Shown here piece after piece: positions 1-12,000 of a stretch of 64,000 nucleotides of DNA. The first letter of the stretch is position 1, and each line of letters begins with the position of its first letter. The translations under genes and the position numbers were made by a program. The notes below the pieces were generated by a model. That model was given only the letters and a program-made list of their open reading frames with translations. It did no database searches and had not been told where the DNA came from. Origin of the DNA: Diadema setosum (Eukaryota > Echinodermata > Echinoidea > Diadematoida > Diadematidae); contig NC_092705.1 in assembly GCF_964275005.1 (NCBI RefSeq), forward strand, positions 13,362,385-13,426,384. The letters run 5' to 3'.

Positions 1-3000
1 CCACAGTACGAGATGGGCAATTGATTCTGTCATTATTCTAAATCAAAGAGTGTGTATATTTGGAACGGCAGAGAGGTTCACTTTTTGGCTTCAACCTCAT
101 AAACCGTACATGCACCTCAATTCGACAGCTTGCTCTAGATTAGATTTTCTATCTATGGCATGATTTGCATTGACTGAAGAAATGAAGTAATATATTTGTA
201 CAAATGGGATTCATTTGTCTGTAAGACTCTGAGAAAGAGACTGTTGTATTGTGTCGTCATGTTATCATGTTATTGAGATTCATTACCGCCTGGAGCTCAA
301 TTAATCAAAGACTATGTAAATAACAATAAACTTTTCTCCTCACTTTTTAGTCTTTGGTGAAAATAATTATGATTCCTCCAAACCTCAATTACTTACAGGT
401 ATGATTTCATACTTTAAAAGCAAAATCCAAATTCACCCACTGGCTTTACAGGAGTCAGATGTCTAGATGCTTTGCAAAGGTGATTTGGATTTTAGAAAAT
501 CATAGGGAAAAGTTAGCATTGACTGGAAATGTCGGTAGAGGTCATGAACCTACTTCGAAGGAGTCCATATTGGATACATTGACTTGTGTTTGCCGTCCGT
601 CGCGTCAGCTTACGTTGCCGCGCATCTGCGAAAACAGACCATTGAACTAATGGCGTTAGGCCATAATGCGGCCTTTGTTTGGCAAGCGATTGTGAAGCAT
701 TCCGTGCAAATTTACCTGTGCCATCGCTAATCGGAGCTGTGAGAGCACTCTTGGAGCCCTCGGTGGAAGGCAGCGAGGAAATCAAGGAAAATGTGACAGG
801 CGGAGCGAGCCCCCTCAGGCTGGCGCTGTTTGCTCTGACCCAATTAATCACAGGGAATCAGGGAAGACATGTAACTCTCAAGGACGTGAGATAAATGTGT
901 TTACTTTCGTCATGCGACTTCACCTTTTGAACGGAATTGGGGGAGTACTCTGCTGCCATGCGTCTTTCCTATTTGAGATCCTTCTATCTTGTTTTCTGGC
1001 CCTGCATGTACATCTGATTCTATTTTAGAACACCAAGCAGATTTAAAGACTGTAGCGTTCTTTTACCAGCCAGTCTTAACTCCGGCAAAGCTTACCTGAC
1101 ATTTGTCAACCATCCTGGCTCAGAAATTAGGCCAAGAGATGTACATATCTTAACTTACTACTTACAAGAACCGGACTTACGAGCAGTGTATTACATCCGT
1201 TAGAATTGACCCCTTCTCAGAGACAATGAGAAGATGTGGAATTTTTCAATGCTCCTAAGGAATCACCTCTTATTTCACCTGCTGCTGTATTTATCTCGCA
1301 AGATAAAAGTGTTGATTGATTTTGCCAAAACCATCTAGTAACAAAGAAAAAAAAAATGTTCTGATGTGCATATATTTTGATCTTGTGTATATATTTTGAT
1401 CTTTCATTTCAAATTGCAGTAAACACCTTTCTTGTCAAAATGTGCCCACTTTGGATGAAGACATGGCTAACATACGGTACTATGAATGTGTAGCCTGGCC
1501 CTCTGCTGAATACTGTCTCTATTCTAATGTAGGATTAGCTCTGATGAGTAATACCTTTTTCACTGTCAGGAAGACTGTATGTTTATGTTTCCAAGAAAGG
1601 CTCGGATTTGTATGAAGAAAGAAGTTGGTTTTGATTGAGAGAATGGAGCTACGGCATCGTGGAAAGACCATTAACCCTTTTGTGTGCTTTGAGTATCCAT
1701 TGGCTTAGAAAACACCAAAGCGTTTTACAGACCGTCCAAAGTCTCTGGTGCAGAAGGTGTTGAAATATTTCATAGAAAAATGTTTGACAGCCAAAAGTTG
1801 TCGTCAGTGTAGTTGTCCAGATTAAGTTTTAAGTCTTCAGATAAATGTAGACAAAAAATTGAATCTGTCAATGTGTGTTTGTTAAATACTTTCTTTCCAT
1901 CCACTTTGTTCACAATTATTACAAGATAAGTCAGTTTTCTTGGTGAAGAAAACAAGATAATTGGTTGGTATCGTGACAAAGCAGAGAACCAGGAGGGCTT
2001 TGTGAAAAATAGCAATCTTTTGCTTCTGATGACGAGAATGCTGCATATCCCCTATATTTATTTATGCTGTTTCTCTATGTTTTCAAGAATCTATCTCTTA
2101 AGCTGCTCAAGAGTTACTATGGTAATGAGAACTGCTTCATTTCACTAATATGTTAAAGAATCACTCAAAAATGACTCACAGTAAACTTCAAAATATTGCC
2201 ATTACCACACTTTAATACAAATTGGACAAAGTTTTACTGTGTAAAGTAGGTAATTCTGCAACGAGGGCTACTGTTTTACTTGTGACTTTTCTATGAAATC
2301 GCTGCAATTGAACATTACCGCATTGGTGCTCAGTTATCCAAAGCATTGTCATAAAATGGTATGTATCATGAACTGACTCCATTTGACTTCATTCGTGCAA
2401 GTTTCATATCTTCATGAGATAGAAGCACTTAGAGCATTATGGCAATCTTGCATTGTTTCCGTATCAGTGAAGTGAGCAGGTTCCATATTGGCCAAATGCA
2501 TAGAACCCTGCTGCTTTTCAGCCAAAATGTAACCCCCCCCCCCCCCCCCCCCCCGCAAATATAGGCTGGGCCCATTACTCCTGGGTAGAGCTAAACTTCA
2601 CATGACCCATAATTTTCCAACGCAGCACTGTGGTACTCCTAGTAATCAGTCTTGAAACGCAGCAGCACTCATCAGAGAGGAAGTTGGGAAAAATGCCAAA
2701 GATTTTTTGTTGTCAGCCACGCGGGGGGCAAACAAGAGCCTCAGTAATGGCCGGTATTCTTCACATTGGCCGATCTCTTTTGTGCAGAACAAAAAGAAAA
2801 AGCCGACTGATGGTTTTTCATTAGGGATGCCCAGCGGATATTTCTTAATGACGACACTTTGATTTTTACTGGTCAAATTTTAGGATGCCCATTAACTTTA
2901 TTGGTAATTCCTCTATTCTCTCAAGTGCAAATGAGACAGGATGTCAGTCAAGGAAGGGGGTGAAAAATCAATGTACTTTAAGCATAAATGGGGTAGAAAT

Positions 3001-4785
3001 GCCTCTAATTAGTCACAAGCCGCTTCTAATGGAGTCACAGATAGCCGATAAAGTAGCCAATCCTCGTATGAGCCAGCATATTTCTCACCTGCTACATGTG
3101 GTATGATGGATCATATGAAGATAAATTTTTGGCAAGATTCAAATTACAACCACAAATTTTAGAAAATCATTGAAGAAAGGAATAATGACCAATTACACAT
3201 TTCTTTGTCTATGTCACATCTGTATGTTAGAAAATGTAAGGCATTAAAATGTGTGCATGTAAATTTATAGATGAGAAGCTAAATAGCCTTTGATTTAAAA
3301 AACAACAACAACAACTTTTTTTGTGGTACCAATATCCTTTTTTCAGAAATAGCCGATATCTGTTCATTTCACAAATCCATGTCCATGTTAATACTTCTTT
3401 GTATACAGGATATCCAGTGAATTTTTGTAATTTCATTCTTATCAACAGTTAGGCCATGCTAAAAGTATGATAATTTGTTTAACTGGAACATTAGGAAGAG
3501 GTTTCACCAGTCTCTATCAAAGCAAAGACAGAAAAGACAAAGACAAGACAAGAAAGATAGAAGAACAAAAATAATTTCTTGACCTGTGTTTCCTCACCCA
3601 ACACTCAGACCCATGTCAAATATTTTTAATGCATAAATATCTGTATTGTGTGTGCGTGTGTGTATCAAACTTTCAAGTGTGTTTACCTTTCCTCGTTAGC
3701 TCCTCATTCTCACCACCTTCAAAGATTATAGAGCAAATATTTGTTCAGGGGAGTTCAAATGGTGGCAGATAGGGGCTAATAGGGGTGCGTGCCTTGGCAC
3801 CAATAATGGTCCTAAGATTATGCTTAGCTTTCAAAACTACAGAAAAGGAATTAACCTTAATGGACAATTTTCCCCCAAGGCTTCTGTCAGGGGAATTGAA
3901 TATTAAATATATTTTTTGAAACTTTTTTCTTTTTTTTTTTTTGGGGGGGGGGGGAGTTAGGAGAGAGGTTTCCTACGTATGATTTCCTGGCTTACTCTTT
4001 GGCCGCTTGGTAGGTCAGAGCACTACAGCAAATGCATGGTTGGCTAAACTGGATGTCATCAGCTGAGAACCAGAAGGGCACTAGATCATGTTCTAAGATT
4101 TGAGCTTCAATAAAAACAAAACAATTCATTTTCATGAAACAAAAAGTTCATTAAATCAAAAGTGGGTATCATACTTATAAACATTGTTCCAAATATTGGG
4201 TTAAAATACTGCCTCAAGGTTTTAATTTTTAACATTTTACTGAAAATGAAAATAATTTAAAATTGACAGTGTGATGTCGAGGAGATTGAGCTCTAGAACA
4301 TGATACCAATAACTCAATTATCCCAAAAATTGCAGTAAAGCCCTTCTGATTCTCAGCTGAGGATATGATGATTTACGCTTGGTAGTAGGTACAGTTTATG
4401 TCTGGCTGTTGTATATAGATATGTTTTTTCTTAGCAGGTCATATGTTGGTACACCTTCTTCATTTAAAGATGCAATGAATTTTGCCCTTTTGTGAGTTGT
4501 GGCAGTGTAATTGCACTTTACAGATCAGGTTTATTTATCCCTTGAGTAAAGCAGTCGTCTTTAGATTGCACCACAAATCAAAGTTGAATGCATGATCTAC
4601 TCATCAGTTCAGGGCGCGGCTAATGAACCCGACATCATTAATACATATCAGAGTCCAAGTGAAATCCCTTTTCCTTTTGAACTAGAAATATGGTGAACTT
4701 TTGTACTCGCTATACGTATCTCCTATGAGTACGTTGATGAATTTTTGCTGCAATGATATTATTTACATTTCATCTCCCCTGCCAG
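1..4785. other. Intron or 5' flank upstream of the first visible LHFPL exon
   Basis: I found no coding exon here. The exon at 4786 begins in the middle of a codon, so at least one coding exon lies upstream. None of the open frames in this stretch has the hydrophobic segments expected for the first three membrane spans of the LHFPL family, so that exon is probably left of the window. There is a C homopolymer near 2529-2554 and a T/G tract near 3928-3956. Stretches at about 640-890 and 2690-3110 are less AT-rich and of high complexity and could be regulatory, but nothing in the sequence proves this. Confidence 0.5.
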
Positions 4786-4884
4786 CTCTTCTAATTGGTG
4801 TGGGCTGTGTCTTATACCCCAACGGCTGGAACCACATTCAAGTCAAGGAGGCCTGCGGTGGAACGTCGGATGCATTTTACCTAG
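4786..4884 (+). CDS. LHFPL tetraspan family protein, internal exon (third membrane span end and second extracellular loop)
   Basis: The 99-bp exon follows a pyrimidine-rich acceptor ending in gccag and ends at a gtaaat donor; both ends are in phase 1. It encodes LLIGVGCVLYPNGW followed by a loop containing KEACGGTSDAFYLG. The hydrophobic run, then C-x-LYP-x-GW, then a Cys-Gly pair and a final LG, is the pattern of the second extracellular loop in LHFPL tetraspan proteins (known family; LHFPL3-5 act in hearing and synaptic receptor complexes, other members are poorly understood). The phase fits exactly onto the exon at 19760, forming Gly across the junction. By eye the sequence is nearest to the LHFPL1/LHFPL6 group, but I cannot assign an orthologue. 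Upstream coding exons are not in the window. Confidence 0.8.
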
Positions 4885-5639
4885 GTAAATTACTCGTGGA
4901 AAGAACCAGTCAGGGGCAAAAGTGACACTGACAAATTGATTCAAAGGAATATTTACCCAATCAATATCAACAGGGAATGCAAAATGTATATGTGACTGCT
5001 AATGCAAATATGTTTTTGTTCGGTCTCTGCTCAGAGTCAATTCTCTCGAGTAATTTTGCAAGAATGCATTTTGCTCTAGTAGAAATTGACATGCTGTCAG
5101 AGTCTGCATGATATGAAAAGTGTGACCGCAAAATGGGGTAAATGCCATATTCATACATTTCACCATTATCAGATAGAGCAAAGTAATGATACCTCACTTG
5201 TTGCATAACGAGAAATATTTTTGAAGTTATAATTAGAAATATTCCATATTTTCTTATTAGTTTCTGTGTTTTTTAGCAGGTTTAATTGCAGATATCTCAA
5301 ATTGCCAAGAATGCAGTTGGCTCATTTTGCAATCAAACTCTTCACATGCAGCCATGTGTAGGCATCACTACCATGACATCTGTCTTTCTTTTATTTCTGG
5401 GTATCTTTTTAACTGTGCAGTTGATAGTCTCTTTCAGTCTATATCTATTATCTCTAGTCTTTTCCACTCTATATTCATCATCTCCTTAGTCTTTTGCAGT
5501 CTATATCTATTATCTCTTTGCTTGTTTGTGTTCATCTTTATTTACCGGCAGACGGTTAGAATATATCTTCTCACTTTGATAGTCTCAGGGATGCAAAGTC
5601 AGTGCCCTCGATTCTCCCGACCACTTCAGTGTTCTATTT

Positions 5640-7690
5640 CATGTGTCACCACCAGTGTCTTCTTCTGCCACATTCTTCCTTACTTCTTTCCTCCCTTTTT
5701 TCCCCTCACCTTCATCTCTCCCCTCTTTCTCTATCATTCTAAGTTGTGCATTATTGTTTCTTCCTTTTGCTTCCCCTTTTCCCTCCCCCTCTCCCTCCCC
5801 CCCTCCCTCCCCCCACTCTATATGTGACCGTGCACCTCAAAACAAACATAAAGTCGCACACACTGATTTTGCGTGAGGACTGAAAATAAGTGAAATGGGT
5901 CAACCTAGCCGAACTTGACTTTTTCATATTTTCTGAAAGAGCGGGTCTTCTTTTATATTATGCTAAACTTTGGTATCATAAAACGGGCAGGAAAGTGTGT
6001 TTTTTTAGCAGTTTATCTCGAACATTTTTGGTATAATAGTGTGATTAGGTGTGTCTTTAGAATCCCTTTTTCATTTCTGAAAAACCTTGTCCACACTCTT
6101 CACTTTCAACTCTAATAACTTTTGAATGGATAGTGCTACTGCTTTGAGAGTTGGCATTGATTATGGAAAGAATGCGTTAATGAGGCATGCTTAATTTCAA
6201 TTTAATCTGGTAATCCCTTCATTGTTGTTACTCTGGTGGTTTACTTCCTGTTTTTTGTCCCATTCATCGCACAGCCAGCACGGTTTGGTAAAGATTAAGC
6301 GCTTGAATAGACACTGTACTTCAGAGCCTCTTTTCTCAGTTCACACTTTTCCTGAGTTTGTGCTTTCTTTCCAATATTTAGATAGGTTAGGAGAGTCCAT
6401 TTGATTTGAGTTATACATCATTTTAAAGCTTAAAGTATGCTCTTTCAGAATATGGTCTTAACTAAAAATTCATGTGTGGCGACTTTTTGTTTGTTTTGAG
6501 GTGCAGGGTCACATATTGTCTTTAACTTCCTACTTTTATTCCCTCTCTTCCCTCCCCATCCCCTTCTTCCCTTCCTCCTCCCCTCTCCCCCTCCCTCCTC
6601 TCCCTACCCCTCCATTATCCATTCTGTGTTGCATTCACCAATAATAATGTTATTTCCTCCTCCCACTCCTTCTCTCTCTTCTACCCCCCCCCCCATCATT
6701 CTATGTTATATTCACATTACTTATATTGTTTCCGCCTCCCACTTACTCTCTCCCTCTACCCTCTCTCTCTATTTATATTGTACCCGTACCCCTCCCCCTC
6801 CATCATTTTATATTGTTTTCACCTTAAATCTTATTTCCTCCTTTTGTTCCCTTCCCCCTCCATCATTCTATGTTGTATTCACCTTACTGATGTTGTTTCC
6901 ACCTCCCACTCCTCCCTTTCTTTATCCTTCTTTGTTGTATTCACCTTTTATATACTGATTTTGTTTCCTCCTTTTGCTCCCTTTCCCCTCCTCCTCCCTC
7001 TATCATTCTATGGTCTTACTGATGTTGTTTCCATCCCCCTCTTTCTCCATCATTGTATGTTATATCCACCTTGATACTGATGTTATTTCTTCTTCCTGCC
7101 CCCTTCTCCCCATCTTCCCTCCATCATTCCATGTTATATTCACCATACTATTGTTTCCACCTCCCACTCCCCCTCCTCCTCCTCAATCATTCTATGTTGT
7201 ATTCACCTTAATAGTGATGTTATTTCCTCCTCCCACCCCATCTCTCTCCTCCTCCTCCCACTCCCTTTCCCCTCTTGCCCCCCCCCCATCATTCTATGTT
7301 GTATTCACCTTAATACTGATTTTGTTTCTACCTCCCACTCCCCCCCCCCCCAAATCTTCATCCTCCTTTCTTGTATTCACTGTTCCTAATACTGATGTTG
7401 TTTCCACCTCCCACCCCCTCCTCCACTCATTCTGTGTTCTGTTCACCTTAATGCTGATTTAGTTTCCTCCTTTTGCTCCCACCTCCTCCTCCCCCTCCAT
7501 CATTGTATATTGTTTTCACCTTACTGATGTTGGTTCCACCTCCCACTCCCCCTTTCTCCAACCTTCTTTGTTGTATCCACCTTAATACTGATGTTGTCTC
7601 CTCCTCCCACTCCCTTCTTCCCACTCCCCCTCTCTCCCACATCTTCCTGTCCTCCTGCATCTTTCTCTCCTCCTCACCTACTGCTGACAC
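5640..7690. repeat. Pyrimidine-rich degenerate minisatellite in the LHFPL intron
   Basis: A long C/T-rich stretch on the + strand. From about 6535 a diverged unit recurs many times: a block like cctccatcattctatgttg, then attcacctta, then a variant of tactgatgttgtttcc and a run of ctcc. Unit length varies from roughly 60 to 110 bp. The many overlapping Pro/Ser/Leu-rich open frames are a consequence of this composition. The left edge is interrupted by the palindromic element at 5823-6513. A polypurine-polypyrimidine tract of this size could form triplex DNA, which is inference. Confidence 0.85.
5823..6513. mobile_element. Non-autonomous terminal-inverted-repeat element, about 690 bp, TA-flanked
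   Basis: The left end TGTGACCGTGCACCTCAAAA is matched in inverse at the right end, which reads TGTGACCCTGCACCTCAAAA on the - strand. The similarity continues about 40 bp inward. TA lies immediately outside both ends, as expected of a target duplication of the Tc1/mariner/pogo kind. No transposase frame is present. It sits inside the pyrimidine-rich minisatellite, so it inserted there or the array expanded around it. Confidence 0.75.
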
Positions 7691-8011
7691 AACCTCCTGC
7701 CATACCAGGTACTTGTATTTATCTTCTGGAGCCCTCCCCGTCTCTTTATATTCAATTAGTTGTCCATTCCGCTCACCCTCTATCACAACTTCATTGCACT
7801 TCACCAGTAATTGCATTTCTGTGAGCATGGAATGATGGTGTGCAAATTGGAACAGGCAGTTACATAAAACGAGTGTACTTTTTCTCTTTAAAATATGAGA
7901 TGGGTTTTAGTTTAGAAAAGAATGATGGCTGATAAAAGACGGTTGCTGAAGGAGTTGTTTGACAAGCTGTCTGTTGGCAAAATTGAGCTATCTCAGTCAA
8001 ACATATGTGGG

Positions 8012-8384
8012 TTTAAAGGTATTGTTTACCATTGGGAGCAGTGAATTTAAAAATGTTTAAGTAATAGCATTTGATGCAAATGTACAGGTCAGTTTTATCA
8101 CATCATCTTACCATATAAAATTTTTGCAATAAAGCCTAAAATATAAAAGGAGATATCACTATTTTTTTCAATAAACCATAACTTTACATTGTTTAGTCTT
8201 GATTGTTTAGTCTTATTATAACTATTGTTCACATTTTGTACATCAAACAATACTTAACATTAATTATACTGATTCAATTGTTTACATTGGTTGTTTCTAT
8301 CCCTGACTCAGATGTTAGGACTATTGTGAAGCACTAAAGCTCAGTTTTTGTTTCATCTGCAAATGGTAAATAATGCCTTTAAAC
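8012..8384 (+). mobile_element. Non-autonomous dispersed element, family A, copy 1
   Basis: The ends are inverse of each other (TTTAAAGG, then about AGTTTACCATT). The whole ~373-bp unit recurs in reverse orientation at 54032-54404, inside CEP295. Shared internal landmarks include the segment following gggagcagtga, a stretch aatttttgcaat and a tract resembling gaacaatagttataataag on the opposite strand. No protein is encoded. Two copies of equal length with matching ends show that it is a mobile family. Confidence 0.75.
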
Positions 8385-8509
8385 ATTTTTACAGACTGTG
8401 TGCAAACAGGATATACAGTCAGTGTTCCAGTGGAATGAAATAGGCCGAACATAACTGACAAGCAGATGAAATGTTCAGAGTATAAGAAGGAGAGCAGGAT
8501 GTAGGGATA

Positions 8510-8567
8510 GGTAGAGAGATAGAGATACAGATGGAAAAAAGAGAGATAGAAGAATAGATGGATAAAC

Positions 8568-8609
<42 letters not shown>

Positions 8610-8659
8610 GATAGATGGATAGATAGATAAGATAGATAGATAGATAGATAGATAGGTAA

Positions 8660-8714
<55 letters not shown>

Positions 8715-8725
8715 GGTAGATAGAT

Positions 8726-8816
<91 letters not shown>

Positions 8817-8831
8817 GATAGATAGATAGAT

Positions 8832-8868
<37 letters not shown>

Positions 8869-9010
8869 GGATAGACAGAGGATAGAATGGCAGATGGATA
8901 TATTGACAGATATATTTCCATAGACATACAGATAGATAGATAGGCAGACAGGTAGATAGAGAGATAGGTGAATAGACAGATGGACCGAGTTGTAGACAAA
9001 TGGATAGAAT
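8510..9010. repeat. GATA tetranucleotide microsatellite
   Basis: Nearly pure GATA repeats from about 8565 to 8870, interrupted by occasional aagata, gatg and taaata variants, with degenerate margins on both sides. On the - strand it reads as TATC, which gives the long Ile/Tyr/Leu/Ser open frames in two phases; these are artefacts of the repeat and not proteins. Confidence 0.95.
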
Positions 9011-12000
9011 CAGACGGAGAGACGGCAAAAACATACACAGGGGAGTGGTGGAGTGATATCAAAGCACTGTCATGGATGAATTCTGATGCTTAGAGTTGAC
9101 CACCGCATGCTCATTTCTCCATTCATGTAAGTGCTCCGCTACTGCAAGATGTTGAAGTGGAATCGACACTTTATGTGACACATGATAAGTGGCTCTCTGA
9201 AAACCGCACATATTTTCTTGAAAATACCGCATCATAACTCAGATATCAGCAGTGCTGTAGGAATAAGTGATAGGGTCCATGGATTGGGCATCTATTTTTG
9301 CCTTTCTTATATTGCTGTTCACATTGTCCTGTTCAAAGATATATAGTTATGAGCACAGTATTAAAGATATACCAATATTATATATTTATATATATATTCA
9401 ACAATTAAATTCATTGTTAAGTAAGGACAAAATATGCTGCCTCATCCATTTAATCCAATTAAGTAAGAAGAAATGTGTTTAAAAAATGAATCTGTACATC
9501 ATCTTCTTCAACATTTTCAAATTTTTCAGCAGCAGTGAATTCAGGAGTCAGTCAGAGAAGGGAAACCTGAGAAAATGTGCAGTGATCAGGGGTATAGTTT
9601 TCTCGAACTTTGACCCTTCAACTCAATGTCGAAGGGTAAATATTTGTCAGGCTGGTGACACTGGGATTAAATTTTCTGTGTCTCACTGACAGTGATCAGA
9701 ATTCTAAGAGAAGCTTGGGCCAACCAAATTACCAATAAGAGTCATCTTCCTTTTCTGCGGAGCCTTTGCAAATTATGAATCATTTATTTTTGTTGCAGGA
9801 ATACGAGGAGGAGATACATGAATTACAATTTCCCATGAGCAGTCCCACAATATCACTTGTTATCTAATCTGTTGTCTGGCATGATCTCGCCAACAGAACC
9901 TTGAAGTCAAACTCGATTATGATCCCAATGTTTGGAGACATGGGGTAATATCGGCCGCATGTGGAATACATCTGGAGGAGCATGGTATATCTCATGAGCT
10001 CGTACCATTTATTCATTAGATGGGATATTGCAAATATCTCCTTTGTAGTTGCGCACGCACAGCAAGAACACGGCGCATGTATCCGACCGTGATTTACACC
10101 AAATACGCGAAATGTCAGTCCAGTTGGCTGCAATCAGTGTAATCTTTCATGTAATAATCACGAAAAGGCTGACACTTATAATTCATTTAGCACTGGACCT
10201 GCACAATGTAAATGTGTCATATATATGTCAACATATGCGAAGCCTGCATAAACAGGGGAGCTCTCGTATCCATGTCCGTACATTTTATGAGCGTGATATA
10301 TCACAAAGCAGGACTTGCAAGACACTTTTACGAGTGTTTAATTCACCAAAGAGAACTACAGCAACTTAACTGCATAATATCATTCCTTTTCAAGAAGCAA
10401 AGGTATAATAATATCCCACAACAGTGACATTATAAATTGTATTAGTGTTCCGGGAAGCAGCTAGGTGACTATCAGTAGTCGCCAAACGATATCAACCAGG
10501 CACGTTGTGCTATGATAAAGAAGTGTTTTGATGTTAGCAAAGCATTAACATGCGATTTTAAACCTTGTGGGAGTTGACTTCGCTAAGTAGAGTAAAATTA
10601 GATGAAAGGATATGTTGGAGAAGTTTTATCAAAATCAAACTCTAGACATGAAGTTAGATATTTAAGATTTGCACATTTTGTAATTAAAGAGTGAAATCTC
10701 TTGCAACCACATATGAATGCATACACATTAGCTGAGGGGAGATATTATCAGCTTGCAAATCCCTTGTAAAAGTATAGTTTTTGCCCAGAAATATCATTAA
10801 AACCATGTTTGGGTTGATAATTTAGCAACTGCAATCCTTTAACCATCATTGCTTGCAGGGCTTGTGATGTTGAACCAGCAAATTTCAAAAAAGAAAATCC
10901 ATCTTTTTTTGTGGCCCGATCAGGCACTTTGAGATTCAAAGTGGGTTGTGTTGTCTCTGTTTATATGAATAAACAGATTTAAATATTTTAATGGCCAGAG
11001 AAAAAAGTTAGTATCTATAGCCCTAACTAGGTAGTACATAAAACTGTGGCACAACCAATATTTTGGTGGAAAAGTTAAACTTTCTCTTTCACTTTCACAT
11101 TCCCCCCCACCCCCCCAAAAAAAAAAAAAAAAAAAAAAAAAAAATTAGTGAAGAGTTGTTTGCAGGTCAATGGGAGAATTATTAGGTAACGACATCATCA
11201 CTTCATATCCTTCAGTTTCTGATGTAATTCATACCTCTACCTCACACAAGTTTGTTTGACAGTTGGTTACGCTACTGTGAAAGAAAATAATAATTTATTG
11301 ATTACCATGTGGTATCCAATCTCCCCCGAAATATAGGCAAGAGTATGTGATACTTGTTCAGCTCTGTGTACAGGATAGAATTGCTTCCAACACAGGCAAA
11401 TTCCACTCGCTGGATGGAATAGGGTCAAATCTTTGGATGGTGTAAGGTTAAAACAGCTGGCTGAGGTTCCACTTACAAGATGGCTGGAAGGGCCAGACCA
11501 GACTCCACGAGCGTGGCACTGTTGTTGTTTTTGTTGTTTTGGATTTATTTGGCTGTTAATGATATTGATTAGCCTTTTGCAAAGACCTTCCTACTGTAGT
11601 GATGGCAATAGGAGCAAGCAAAGGATTGCTACATGAGACTAGTCAAGCCAGCAGCAAAAGCCAAGACTCGGTGAGAGGGCTTTTTTTGAGTTACGCATTT
11701 ACCGAATAACCAAATTTTGCTACCAGCATTTGGTAACAAAAGTCACAACCAATCAATAGAGTACCTTGCGAAGGAGCTCATGCATATACACATTTCACAC
11801 TTGATTGGAGATGGGCAAATTGAACAAATAACCAATTTAATTTAATGGGTCAAAATGACTGACAATTTGTCAGTGACTGAATTATGCAGGGGAGAGTGGT
11901 GCATGAGTTTGATTTTTACACCCACAGATCTCAGTGGGGCCTTGTTCTTATACGTACCCAGATCTGGCTCTTTGGCTCTTTACATATAACTATTGGTGCT

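Noticed and set aside
679..894. 71-codon frame of normal-looking composition
   Set aside because: No family resemblance, no splice context linking it to LHFPL, and no membrane segments. A non-coding element is as likely.
5327..7835. Several overlapping Pro/Ser/Leu-rich open frames
   Set aside because: They follow the pyrimidine-rich minisatellite in all three phases and resemble no protein family.
8321..9062. Long - strand open frames rich in Ile, Tyr, Leu and Ser
   Set aside because: They are translations of the GATA microsatellite; any phase of this repeat lacks stops.
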